From the NCBI GenBank assembly GCA_907163345.1, contig CAJQUN010000925.1:62001-126000 (forward strand): 64,000 bases of DNA, written 5' to 3'. The stretch comes from Haberlea rhodopensis. Its lineage: Eukaryota; Streptophyta; Magnoliopsida; Lamiales; Gesneriaceae. Position numbers and translations under genes: made by a program. The notes below the pieces were generated by a model. The model saw only the letters and a program-made list of their open reading frames with translations. It did no database searches and had not been told where the DNA came from. Numbering within the stretch: position 1 is the first letter of the stretch; the number at the start of each line of letters is the position of its first letter. Of this stretch, positions 22,345 to 33,546 are shown one piece after another.

Positions 22345-22506
22345 GGCATTTGAGATGCCTGAGAATGATCGTGGAATCATGTATTCATTGTAAGACATGT
22401 GAGATGTCCAAGTGAAATGGAGAATTGGTAAAATAAATGCTAGGCATTTGAGCTATCTGTGATTGGTAGCAAAGTCGAAAAATCAGTATTAGATATCGAG
22501 ATATCT
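22345..22506. repeat. Short covarying dyads in G LTR1
   Basis: GGCAT-TTGAG-ATGCC (22345-22359), GACAT-GTGAG-ATGTC (22394-22408) and AGATAT-CGAG-ATATCT (22491-22506) share the core AT-(N)TGAG-AT or ATCGAGAT while the outer arms change in matched pairs. The same sites occur in LTR2 and LTR3. A perfect ATCATTAATTAATGAT palindrome follows. Confidence 0.65.
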
Positions 22507-23487
22507 ATATTTGTATGTATAATGAATTTGGAATCATTAATTAATGATACTTGAGAACCATGCATGCTATGAGTTAAATCAATGTGTTGATTTACTGATT
22601 TTTGAGATTTGATGAGTTTGATGATTGTGAGAACAGGGACAGTACACGGAATCCCGGATGAGGACGTTGCCATCCAGGGAGTATCATTTAAAATTCATTA
22701 GTATTTACTTGTGTTGTAAATTATGAATTTCATTATTGTGATTATGAGATTTTGTGTATTGGTATGCTCACCCCGTTGGGGGCTGTCTCTGTTGGGGCAG
22801 GTGAACAGGTGCATCGATGGCTGTGGAGCTGAGCTCGAGCTGTTGATTGGATGTACTCACAGGATCGTGGTACCAGGGCTTGATGGAGCACGGTATCGTA
22901 TAGAGTACTTATATACACCCGAGGTTTATATACACATTTATGATGCTCGCATGTGAGCACGGATATTCCTGTATATGGGTTGTATATAAAGGCATGAGCC
23001 TTTCTCTCTTTCATTATATGTTGCATGCAATTAAGGGTAGAATTGCTAATGATATGAGAGTCGTTAGTGTATTATGTGGGTGTTGAAACCCACTTTTGTC
23101 GTCTTATGTGTGGTGTCTTCCCTGGCTGGGAATTTACTTTGTGTTCTGTATTCTGTTGAGTATTGTGTATTCCCTGGCCGGGAATTATATTATGTGTGTG
23201 CTTTTGTCTTGGGATAGCTCAATTTATGGGGAGACTCTGCCCAAATTTTTATAAAAGTCCAACAATGTAAAAAGTGGCAAAAAGGGGATGGTAACGGGCG
23301 AACTCGATGAGTCTATATGTTGTTAGGATGATGATCTTATAACATTGAGTATTAAAGAAATTTTGTAGTTGCCATTCAATGGTAAAGTATCATTTGAGTT
23401 TCCCGATTGATTTTTATTGAAAGCATGTGCCACACATAGTGGTTACTACACTAATCAAGGGTTAAGGGCTTGGGGTCCTTACATTAG

Positions 23488-23504
23488 TGGTATCAGAGCA
23501 GTGG
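23488..23504 (+). other. Primer-binding site, G internal 1 (initiator tRNA-Met)
   Basis: TGGTATCAGAGCAGTGG lies four bases after the LTR1 end. Confidence 0.85.
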
Positions 23505-24402
23505 TTAGCTCTTTGGGGCTGTTAAGGACCTATGAAGTTATTGATAGCATATATTTATGCATGATGGCATTAATGTTGTATGACACAACTAGTTGTTATG
23601 TGCTTTTATGATATGAAAAGTGGCGTTGCTAATCATTGTGATTGCAGGAATCGTGTAGCATGAGATGGGATGGCATTAATGGTGATGTCTGGCCCTTCAT
23701 GTATTATGTGTTAAGGGATCTGATTTTGTGGGAAAATCAACAAAGGTGAGACGTACGGGCTTCGGACGGTAAAACTTGTTACACCTTTGATTATGTATAT
23801 CGTGGGTAGTGAACCCTTACATGTGATGGTATATGTGAAATGATAGTGATATATTGTGATAATGGAATCAACTGTTGTGCTTGATTATTGTGGTAGAATT
23901 GATGAATGTTCCGGTAGCCTTTATCTCCGAGCGAGGGAGGTACTTGCCGCTGTCATGACTGAGCGAGGTAACATGCCGCTGTCATTGTCGAAGCGAGGGG
24001 TCCTAAAATTCCGCTGTTGTATTGGGACCGGAACAGTCACAATTCTAGTGATTAATGTGGAATATTGTGATTAAAGTGGAACATTGTGATTATTGTGGAA
24101 TATTGTGGTTATAACTGAAAAGTGATATCGATCATTATATTGTGAACTGTGGTATTAACCTGGATGCAGGTACATGGATCTAGTGGAAGTTCCGGTAGTT
24201 GTTATATTCGAGCGAGGGAGGTACTTGCCGCTGTCATATGAAGCGATGGTAATATGATATTTGTCGCTGTCATGTCTAAGCGAGGTAACATGCCGCTGTC
24301 ATTGTCAAAAGCGAGGGATATCATATGATGCCGCTATATGTCGAAGCGAGGGGTCCTAAAATTCCGCTGCTATAACAAGACCGGAACAACCACATTATCG
24401 AT

Positions 24403-24760
24403 ATTGATAGCGATGTCTCATTCCGCTATATTGATTGGCGATGGTTCATGCCGCCATATATATTGATAGCGACGGTTCATTCCGCTATATTGATTGGCAA
24501 TGGTTCATGCCGCCAGATATATTGATAGCGATGTCTCATTCCGCTATATTGATTGGCGATGGTTCATGCCGCCAGATATATTGATAGCGACGGTTCATTC
24601 CGCTATATTGATTGGCGATGGTTCATGCCGCCAGATATATTGATAGCGATGGTTCATTCCGCTATATTGATTGGCGATGGTTCTTGCCGCCGGATATATT
24701 GATAGCGATGTCTCATTCCGCTATTCTATTGGCGATGGTTCATGCCGCCAGGTATTCTAT
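24403..24760. repeat. 59-bp tandem array, G internal 1
   Basis: About five and a half copies of a 59-bp unit, then degenerate copies. Each unit carries TAGCG-N11-CGCTA and TGGCG-N11-CGCCA. The homologous array in internal region 2 has about ten copies. Confidence 0.88.
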
Positions 24761-26972
24761 AGACGATGATTCGTGCCACCGGATATTACATAGCGACGGG
24801 TTATGCCGCTATGCACATGACGCTGGATTACGCCACCTACGAGCGATGGGTGCTGATTGCGTACCACTGTTGGATGACGGAGACAGGTATGCCGCTATAT
24901 TGTTAGCAATGAGGTATGGCATATTACTGTTTATTTAGCACTATTGTGGATATCATGTGTTGATTTACTTATATTGTCATGTGTTTGACGATTAGATTAT
25001 AGACGTCGTGTATCGACATATACCGTTACGAGTCGACAATATTGTTTCAAAGTCATGGTACCGTCACGGGATGACAATGACATAGTGGATGTTCTATGTA
25101 GACGTGTAGCGTCGTTTTGATGGCTAATACATTTATTTTATGTATTTAGTTGTATGGTTTGAGTGCCGATGGTGAGCACATGATAGAGTCTGGGTCACTA
25201 GTTGACGAGACCTTTTTGCCAAGCAGGTTTGCTCGGTGGAGTATTGGATGTATTGTACCGGTAAATGTACCACATCATGTTATAGAGTTAAATAACTGTC
25301 GAGCGATGATACCCTTGGGTATGCTCGTTGGTTTGGCTAGGGCCAAGTGATTGGTGGTAAGAGTAGTCATTGAGGAAACTACTCGCTTGTGTTGTGATAT
25401 AGGGTAGACATGGTTACACCCACCCTGAGGGTGTGGGATAAGTCTTAACGGATTATGATTGTATCATAAGTGAGCAAGGACACCGGGTTGTCCATTGTGC
25501 TTGGTATTTTAGAGATATGTTGGGCGATGACCCATTACTCTAACGGTTTGTACGGTATGGCATACCGAGATGGAACATATGGTTTGTTGGTGGACTTGAT
25601 ATGAGCCTATGAAGACAGCGCTTTGCTAGCCAGATATCGTGGTAATGATATAGTGTGATTGTTGGAGCCATGATACTGCTCGTTGGAACCAAGTTTGGCA
25701 AATCGTAAAGTGATACGATGTGGATTGTGGTGGACTCTAGTAGTCACCACGTCATTTGAGGTTGAGGTTGTGCATGCCTCACTGAAACGTGTATACGTTG
25801 ATGTTAAATCTTGGTGAGACTTGTCTAGGACAGCTCATAATGTTGAAGTACCAACAAGAGAGTCATCAAGTCGTCATTGACTCGATCTGGAGAATCCGTG
25901 TACTTGGGATGCAATGGGTGTTATTGTATCCATTTTCCGAACGGTGGTTCGAGACTAGTTGATCTCGAGTTCGATAGCACTTTCCTTGTGGGGAAGGAGG
26001 TAGTATAATATCTATTTGGGAATCTTTGAAAGATTCGGCAAATTGGTACGTGGGGTGTTGATTTTGGAAATCACGCCGTGTTGTTGATCGTCAATTATCA
26101 TCCTCCTCTGGATGGGAATAACTCAGAATTGACAGTTGTGTTTGGGGCTTAGGGGTATGTTGTAGATACCCGAGCCAAGTGCATTGAGTATGCATGTGAT
26201 GTCAGTGCTTAGGCAGGTATACCGGTGAGTGTACGGATACCAGTTATCGATTTCCTTTTGACAAGCATAGAGTTATGCTATTTTGGATGGCTAAATCTCT
26301 GATGAGAGATATGGAACACCTCGAGATTGGGAATCTCCATGGCACTATAATTATGAGAAACAGTCATGGAGTTAGTTGACTCCCTTTAAGGAGGGATTAT
26401 CTTGTGTGGGTTGAGGTGTTTCCTTGTTGGTGTTTTCCTTCGAGTTATGCGATAGCCTTCCCAAGTTTGGATTGTTAAATCCTAGGATTGCCAAGGGATG
26501 GCAGGAATTCAGATTGGTTGGGTGTCGCTCCGACACAAGCGTTGAGGATGCAATGGGTTTATTGCATGTCCTTTCAGAATTTGAAACTCTGTGGAGTCTC
26601 GATGGTTTATTTATGATCAGGATGTGATCCTTGGAATACCCAAAGGTGTACATCTTGTGAGATGTCTTTTGTGTGAATCTGTGGCCGTGAGTTGCCCAAA
26701 TTGAGTTGCAATGATGCGACTGCTCATTTGATGGAGGAGGTTCTGAAGTGGAGACCAGGTTTGGTATGTGTACATCGTGGTATACTAGTGTTTTCCTCGT
26801 AATGATGTGTGTTAGACATCGTGAGTCATGATAGAGATATCTTTGAATGATATCTACGATGGAATCGGGAGCGATTCGAATCCTTGCAGTTTCAGTTGAC
26901 TAACTACTCTTGGAGTATTAGCGTTGAGCTGTGCTGACGCTCTTTGACGTTATGATGGATTTGGAAGTCTAT

Positions 26973-29402
26973 TGTGATGACCAGAGATTAGGGATGTTAA
27001 TCCCGGAGTGTTAATAACCCCCTAAAGTTGTTTTACGTGGCAATTTGGAGTTTAATCGCGGTGTTGGGCCTTCTGGGCTCATTTATTTGGGTAGTTGGGA
27101 TTGTTGGATCCCGAGGTTGAGATTGTATTCTCATTACGGTGGAAAATCTAAGAGTTGGGTTTTTAGTGTGACTCGGAATCTCGGGTGCCTGGTGTGGGCA
27201 CCGGTAGGGGGTTTTTGAGTTAGAGAGAGAATTTTTTAAAACAGATGATTTTTAATGAATCATGATGTATTTGTGGGGCTATTAGTATTTCGGGGTATTT
27301 TATAAATACCAGTTGAACCCGAAATTTTAATTATTTGGAAGCTTTTTCAGCACCTCACCCGTCTCTCTCTCTTCCCTTTCCCGTCTGCTTCCCGATCCCC
27401 TTTGACCATCGCCGCTTCCAGGCGTGCGCCCGCCGCCGTCCGGCCTCCATCCGCCGCGTCCGACCTACCGTTGGCTTCGTCTCGTCCAGGCGCACCTTCC
27501 CATACCACCAATTCGAAGTTTCGTCGCGTTTTGGGGTCGGATTTTGTGGAAGACGCAGACGCCCAAAATTTAGGGTTCTTCGATTTTGAACATTTTCCTT
27601 CCGATTTTCAATTGGGTAACCTCCTTACCCCTTTTTCGTCATTATCGTGTATTTCCCTGCCATTTTTGTGTTCAATTTGTTCGAATTCTTGCTGTTGGCG
27701 TGAGTTGGTTCGAATTTATGCATTTTTCGTGGGTTAGGGTTCGAAAATTGGGGTTTTTGGCAAGGGGTGATGATTCTTGTTAGTAATCGATTAATTCATG
27801 TTTTAGATGATTTGTGGTGCTTAGTTTGGGTTCGATTTGTGTTGTGAAGGTTCGAAAATTTGTGGGGAGTTCTTGAGCAATTTTCGATAATGGTTAATTG
27901 TCGTGTGTTGACAATATTTTTGAGGGTTATGGGTGTGCTTGAGCATGGGTTGCATGTTCGTAAATAATTGTGAATTATTTATCGTGTTAGCACATCGTTC
28001 CTCGGAGCATGGAACTCGAGCAAGGTTTGGCTCGGACTTCGGAAATTTAAGGTACGTGTGACGTACGAGCATTACTATATAGTAGAGCATTTGTGAAATG
28101 CATAATGTATTTTGATTGCATTGAATAATTGTGCATGAGGTTATATATATATGTGTTGAGAAGCTATGAGGGGACCCAATCTTGACATCGTCGCCACAAG
28201 CGTGCGAGATACTAGAGTAGTATAACCTTACATGAGGTATGGGGTACTGGGTTTATATGACTATTGTAGGGCATTTGAGATGCCTGAGAATGATCGTGGA
28301 ATCATGTATTCATTGTAAGACATGTGAGATGTCTAAGTGAAATGGAGAATTGGTAAAATAAATGCTAGGCATTTGAGCTATCTGTGATTGGTAGCAAAGT
28401 TGAAAATCAGTATTAGATATCGAGATATCTATATTTGTATGTATAAGGAATTTGGAATCATTAATTATTGATACTTGAGAACCAGGCATGCTATGAGTTA
28501 AATCAATGTGTTGATTTACTGATTTTTGAGATTTGATGAGTTTGATGATTGTGAGAACAGGGACAGTACACGGAATCCCGGATGAGGACGTTACCATCCA
28601 GGGAGTATCATTTAAAATTCATTAGTATTTACTTGTGTTGTAAATTATGAATTTCATTATTGTGATTATGAGATTTTGTGTATTGGTATGCTCACCCCGT
28701 TGGGGGCTGTCTCTGTTGGGGCAGGTGAACAGGTGCATCGATGGCTGTGGAGTTGAGCTCGAGCTGTTGATTGGATGTACTCACAGGATCGTGGTACCAG
28801 GGCTTGATGGAGCACGGTATCGTAGAGAGTACTTATATACACCCGAGGTTTATATACACATTTATGATGCTCGCATGTGAGCACGGATATTCTTGTATAT
28901 GGGTTGTATATAAAGGCATGAGCCTTTCTCTCTTTCATTATATGTTGCATGCAATTGTGGTAGAATTGCTAATGATATGAGAGTCGTTAGTGTATTATGT
29001 GGGTGTTGAAACCCACTTTTGTCGTCTTATGTGTGGTGTCTTCCCTGGCTGGGAATTTACTTTGTGTTCTGTATTCTGTTGAGTATTGTGTATTCCCTGG
29101 CCGGGAATTATATTATGTGACGTGCTTTTGTTTTGGGATAGCTCAATTTATGGGGAGACTCTGCCCAAATTTTTATAAAAGTCCACAATGTAAAAAGTGG
29201 CAAAAAGGGGATGGTAATGGGCGAACTCGATGAGTCTATATGTTGTTAGGATGATGATCTTATAACATTGAGTATTAAAGAAATTTTGTAGTTGTCATTC
29301 AATGGTAAAGTATCATTTGAGTTTCCCGATTGATTTTTATTGAAAGCATGTGCCACACATAGTGGTTAGTACACTAATCAAGGGTTAAGGGGGGTCCTTA
29401 CA
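26973..29402 (+). repeat. G LTR2
   Basis: The LTR is 2430 bp. In its first half it shares sequence states with LTR3 against LTR1. In its last third LTR1 and LTR3 agree against LTR2 at several sites, including a small deletion near 29390 only in LTR2. TATAAAT is at 27301. A donor-like AAGGTACGTGTG block is at 28049. Confidence 0.9.
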
Positions 29403-32400
29403 TTAGTGGTATCAGAGCAGTGGTTGCTCATTGGGGCTGTTAAGGGCCTATGAAATTATTGATAGCACATATTTTTGCATGATGGCATTAATGTTGTATG
29501 ACACAACTAGTTGTTATGTGGTTTTATGATATGAAAAAGTGGTGTTGCTAATCGTTGTGATTGCAGGAATCGTGTAGCATGAGATGGGATGGCATTAATG
29601 GTGATGTCTGGCCCTTCATGTATTATGTGTTAAGGGATCTGATTTTGTAGGAAAATCAGGAAAGGTGAGACGTACGGACTTCGGACGGTAAAACGTGTTA
29701 CACCTTTGATTATGTAAATCGTGGGTAGTGAACCCTTACATGTGATGGTATATGTGAAATGATAGTGATATATATTGTGATAATGGAATCAACTGTTGTG
29801 CTTGATTATTGTGGTAGAATTGATGAATGTTCCGGTAGCCTTTATCTCCGAGCGAGGGAGGTACTTGCCGCTGTCATGACTAAGCGAGGTAACATGCCGC
29901 TGTCATTGTCGAAGCGAGGGGTCCTAAAATTCCGCTGTTGTATTGGGACAGGAACAGTCACAATTCTAGTGATTAATGTGGAATATTGTGGTTATAACTG
30001 GAACGTGATATCGATCATTATATTGTGAACTGTGGTATTAACCTGGATGCAGGTACAGGGAGCTAGTGGAAGTTCCGGTAGTTGTTATATTCGAGCGAGG
30101 GAGGTACTTGCCGCTGTCATATGAAGCGATGGTAATATGATATTTGCCGCTGTCATGTCTAAGCGAGGTAACATGCCGCTGTCATTGTCGAAGCGAGGGA
30201 TATCATATGATGCCGCTATATGTCGAAGTGAGGGGTCCTAAAATTCCGCTGCTATAACAGGACCGGAACAACCACATTATCGATATTGATAGCGATGTCT
30301 CATTCCGCTATGTTGATTGGCGATGGTTCATGCAGCCAGATATATTGATAGTGACGGTTCATTCCGCTATATTGATTGGCGATGGTTCATGCCGCCAGAT
30401 ATATTGATAGCGACGGTTCATTCCGCTATATTGATTGGCGATGGTTCATGCCGCCAGATATATTGATAGCGATGTCTCATTCCGCTATATTGATTGGCGA
30501 TGGTTCTTGCCGCCAGATATATTGATAGCGACGGTTCATTCCGCTATATTGATTGGCGATGGTTCATGCCGCCAGATATATTGATAGCGATGTCTCATTC
30601 CGCTATATTGATTGGCGATGGTTCATGCCGCCAGATATATTGATAGCGATGTCTCATTCCGCTATATTGATTGGCGATGGTTCATGCCGCCAGATATATT
30701 GATAGCGACAGTTCATTCCGCTATATTGATTGGCAATGGTTCATGCCGCCAGATATATTGATAGCGATGTCTCATTCCGCTATATTGATTGGCGATGGTT
30801 CATGCCGCCAGATATATTGATAGCGACGGTTCATTCCGCTATATTGATTGGCGATGGTTCATGCCGCCGGATATATTGATAGCGATGTCTCATTCCGCTA
30901 CACCTATGGCGATGGTTCATACCGTCGGATATCTATAGCGATGTCTTATGCCGTTGACTCTATCATGCCGCTGATTCTATAGCGATGGGTTATACCGCTA
31001 TGTGCGTAGCGCTGGATTATGTCGCCTACGAGCGACGGATGCTACTTGTGTACCGCTGGTGGACGATGGATACAGGTATTCCGCTATCTTGATAGCGATG
31101 AGGTATGGCGTATTACTTTTGTTAGCATTATTGTGGATACTACGTGTTGCTATATATGCCATGTGTTTGACGATGAGATTGTGGATGTCGTGTATTGACA
31201 TGTACCGTCATACGTTTGACGATGTTAATTGGATGTCATATGTTGACAGGTACCGTCACGGGATGACAATGACATAGTGGATGTTCTATGTAGACTTGTA
31301 GCGTCGTTTTGATGATTAATACATGTATGTTATGTATTAGGTTGTATGGTTTGAGTGCCGATGATGAGCACGTGTAGAGTCTGGGTCACTAGTTGACGAG
31401 ACCTTTTTGCCGAGCAGGTTTGCTCGATGGAGTGTTGGATGTATTGTACCGGTAAATGTACCACATCATGTTATAGAGTTAAATATTTGTCGAGCAATGA
31501 TACCCTTGGGTATGCTCGTTGGTTTGGCTAGGGCCAAGTGATTGGTGGTAAGAGTAGTCATTGAGGAAACTACTCGCTTGTGTTGTGACGTAGGGTAGAC
31601 ATGGTTACACCCACCCTGAGGGTGTGGGATAAGTCTTAACGGATTATGATTGTATCATAAGTGAGCAAGGACACCGGGTTGTCCATTGTGCTTGGTCTTT
31701 TAGAGATATGTTGGGCGATGACCCATTACTCTAACGGTTTGTACGGTATGACATACCGAGTTGGAACATATGGTTTGTTGGTGGACTTGATATGAGCCTA
31801 TGGAGACAGCGCTTTGCTAGCCAGATATCGTGGTAATGATATAGTGTGATTGTTGGAGCCATGATACTGCTCGTTGGAACCAAGTTTGGCAAATCGTAAG
31901 GTGATACGATGTGGATTGGGGTGGACTCTAGTAGTCACCACGTCATTTGAGGTTGAGGTTGTGCATGCCTCACTGAAACGTGTATACGTTGATGTTAAAT
32001 CTTGGTGAGACTTGTCTGGGACAGCTCATAATGTTGAAGTACCAACAAGAGAGTCATCAAGTCGTTGTTGACTCGATCTGGGGAATCCGTGTATTTGGGA
32101 TGCAATGGGTGTTATTGTATCCAGTTTTTTCGAACGGTGGTTAGAGACTAGTGGATCTCGAGTTCAATAGCACTTCCCTTGTGGGGAAGGAGGTAGTATA
32201 ATATCTATTTGGGAATCTTTAAAAGATTCGGTAATTGTTACGTGTGGTGTTGATTTTGGAAATCACGCCGTGTTGTTGATCGTCAATTATCATCCTCCTC
32301 TGGATGGGAATGACTCAGAATTGACAGTCGTGTTTGGGGGCTTAGGGGTATGTTGTAGATACCCGAGCCAAGTGCATTGAGTATGCATGTGATGTCAGTG

Positions 32401-33546
32401 CTTAGGCAGGTATACCGGTGAGTGTACGGATGCCAGTTATTGATTCCCTTTTTGTCAAGCATAGAGTTATGCTATTTTTGGATGGTTAAATCTCTGACGA
32501 GAGATATGGAACACCTTGAGATTGGGAATCTCCATGGCACGATGATTATGAGAAACAATCGTGAAGTTAGTTGACTCCCTTTGAGGAGGGATTATCTTGT
32601 GAGGGTTGAGGTGTTTCCTTGTTGGTGTTTCCCTTCGAATTATGCGATAGCCTTCCCAAGTTTGGATTGTTAAATCCTAGGATTATCAAGGGATGGCAGG
32701 AATTCGGATTTATTGGGTGTCGCTGTCGACACAAGCGTTGAGGATGCAATGGGTTTATTGCATGTCCTTTCAGAATTTGAACTCTGTGGAGTCTCGATGG
32801 TTTATTTATGATCAGGATGTGATCCTTGGAATATCCGGAGGTGGACATCTTGTGAGATGTCTTTTGTGTGAATCTGTGGCCGTGAGTTGCCCAAATTGAG
32901 TTGCAATGATGCGACTGCTCATTTGATGGGGGAGGTTTGAAAGTGGAAACAGGTTTGGTATGTGTACACCGTGGTATACTAGTGTTTCCCTCGTAACGAT
33001 GTGTATTAGACATCGTGAGTCATAATAAAGATATCATTGGATGATATCTACGATAGAATCGGGAGCGATTCGAATCCTTGCAGTTTCAGTTGACTAACTG
33101 CTTTTGGATTGTTAGCGTTGAGTTGTGATGACGCTCTTTGACGTTATGATGGATTTGGAAGTCTATTCCACTCCAGAGTTTGACACGAGGTCAACGTTCT
33201 CACGGTTGAGGTGTCATTCAGGATGCATTCTTACTAGTTGTATTAGAACTAAGGATGACTGTCTGATCTACAGTCGTAAGTATTGGTTGTTTTGCAGTCA
33301 TGAGGGACTGACTTCTGGGATGAACCGCATCGAGGTACGTTTTGCTTCTTGGGTGATAAGTTGGTGTTGGTTTTGGTATGTCGCTCTGTTTCAGAGTTTG
33401 ATGTGAGGTAAGTATCCTCGCGTTTATTAAGATGATTCTGATATGGTCAAGAATCGAGGTTATGGCTTCATGTTGTTGGGTAGCCCGGGTGTTACGTGAT
33501 ACACCGGTGCTAATTTCGAGGACGAAATTCTTTTAGTGGGGGATAT
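29403..33546 (+). other. G internal region 2
   Basis: The 4.14-kb region has a primer site at 29407-29423 and the longer 59-bp array. It ends with GAGGACGAAATTC and the polypurine tract TTTTAGTGGGGGATAT (33531-33546) next to LTR3. The end blocks match those before the 3' LTRs of F and I, showing a Tekay-type origin. No gag or pol is recognisable; ORFs of 60-150 codons here have no motif and lie in either strand at random. Confidence 0.82.
30284..30935. repeat. 59-bp tandem array, G internal 2
   Basis: About ten to eleven copies at exact 59-bp spacing from 30284 to 30875, then decayed copies. The unit alternates two dyads with 11-bp spacers of the form AYGGTTCATKC or ATGTCTCATTC: one with arms TAGCG/CGCTA, one with arms TGGCG/CGCCA. 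Confidence 0.92.

Larger units (their letters stand above)
20970..23483 (+). repeat. G LTR1
   Basis: The LTR is 2514 bp, about 85 bp longer than the other two. About 21330-21780 is strongly diverged from the matching part of LTR2 and LTR3, and about 60 bp near 21910-21965 are extra, while flanking sequence is nearly identical. The TATA-like TATAAATA at 21301-21308 precedes GTTGAACCCGA, conserved in all three LTRs. Short dyads lie at 22345-22506. Confidence 0.9.
23484..26972 (+). other. G internal region 1
   Basis: The 3.49-kb region starts with a primer site (23488-23504). It contains an LTR-like stretch (about 23746-24950) with AAGGTGAGACGTACGGGC, CGGACGGTAAAAC and AGCG/CGCT dyads, then unique sequence with no protein match that I recognise. 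It ends abruptly at GGAAGTCTAT joined to LTR2. The final 380 bp present in internal region 2, including the polypurine tract, are missing. Confidence 0.8.

Noticed and set aside
22723..23026. 77-codon plus and 94-codon minus ORFs repeated three times
   Set aside because: They are repeated only because they lie in the three G LTRs; they overlap on opposite strands and lack any recognisable motif.
27335..27783. ORFs with Ala/Arg/Pro-rich products repeated at 33908-34277
   Set aside because: They lie in G LTR2 and LTR3 after the TATA box, differ by frame between copies, and LTR1 does not keep them.
24403..30935. Regular 59-bp repeats as a CRISPR array
   Set aside because: The units are directly adjacent with no unique spacers, in a plant retroelement; there are no cas genes.
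32567..33013. 148-codon minus-strand ORF in G internal 2 (shorter version at 26372)
   Set aside because: It has no motif, the homologous frame in internal 1 is broken, and composition is as expected by chance.
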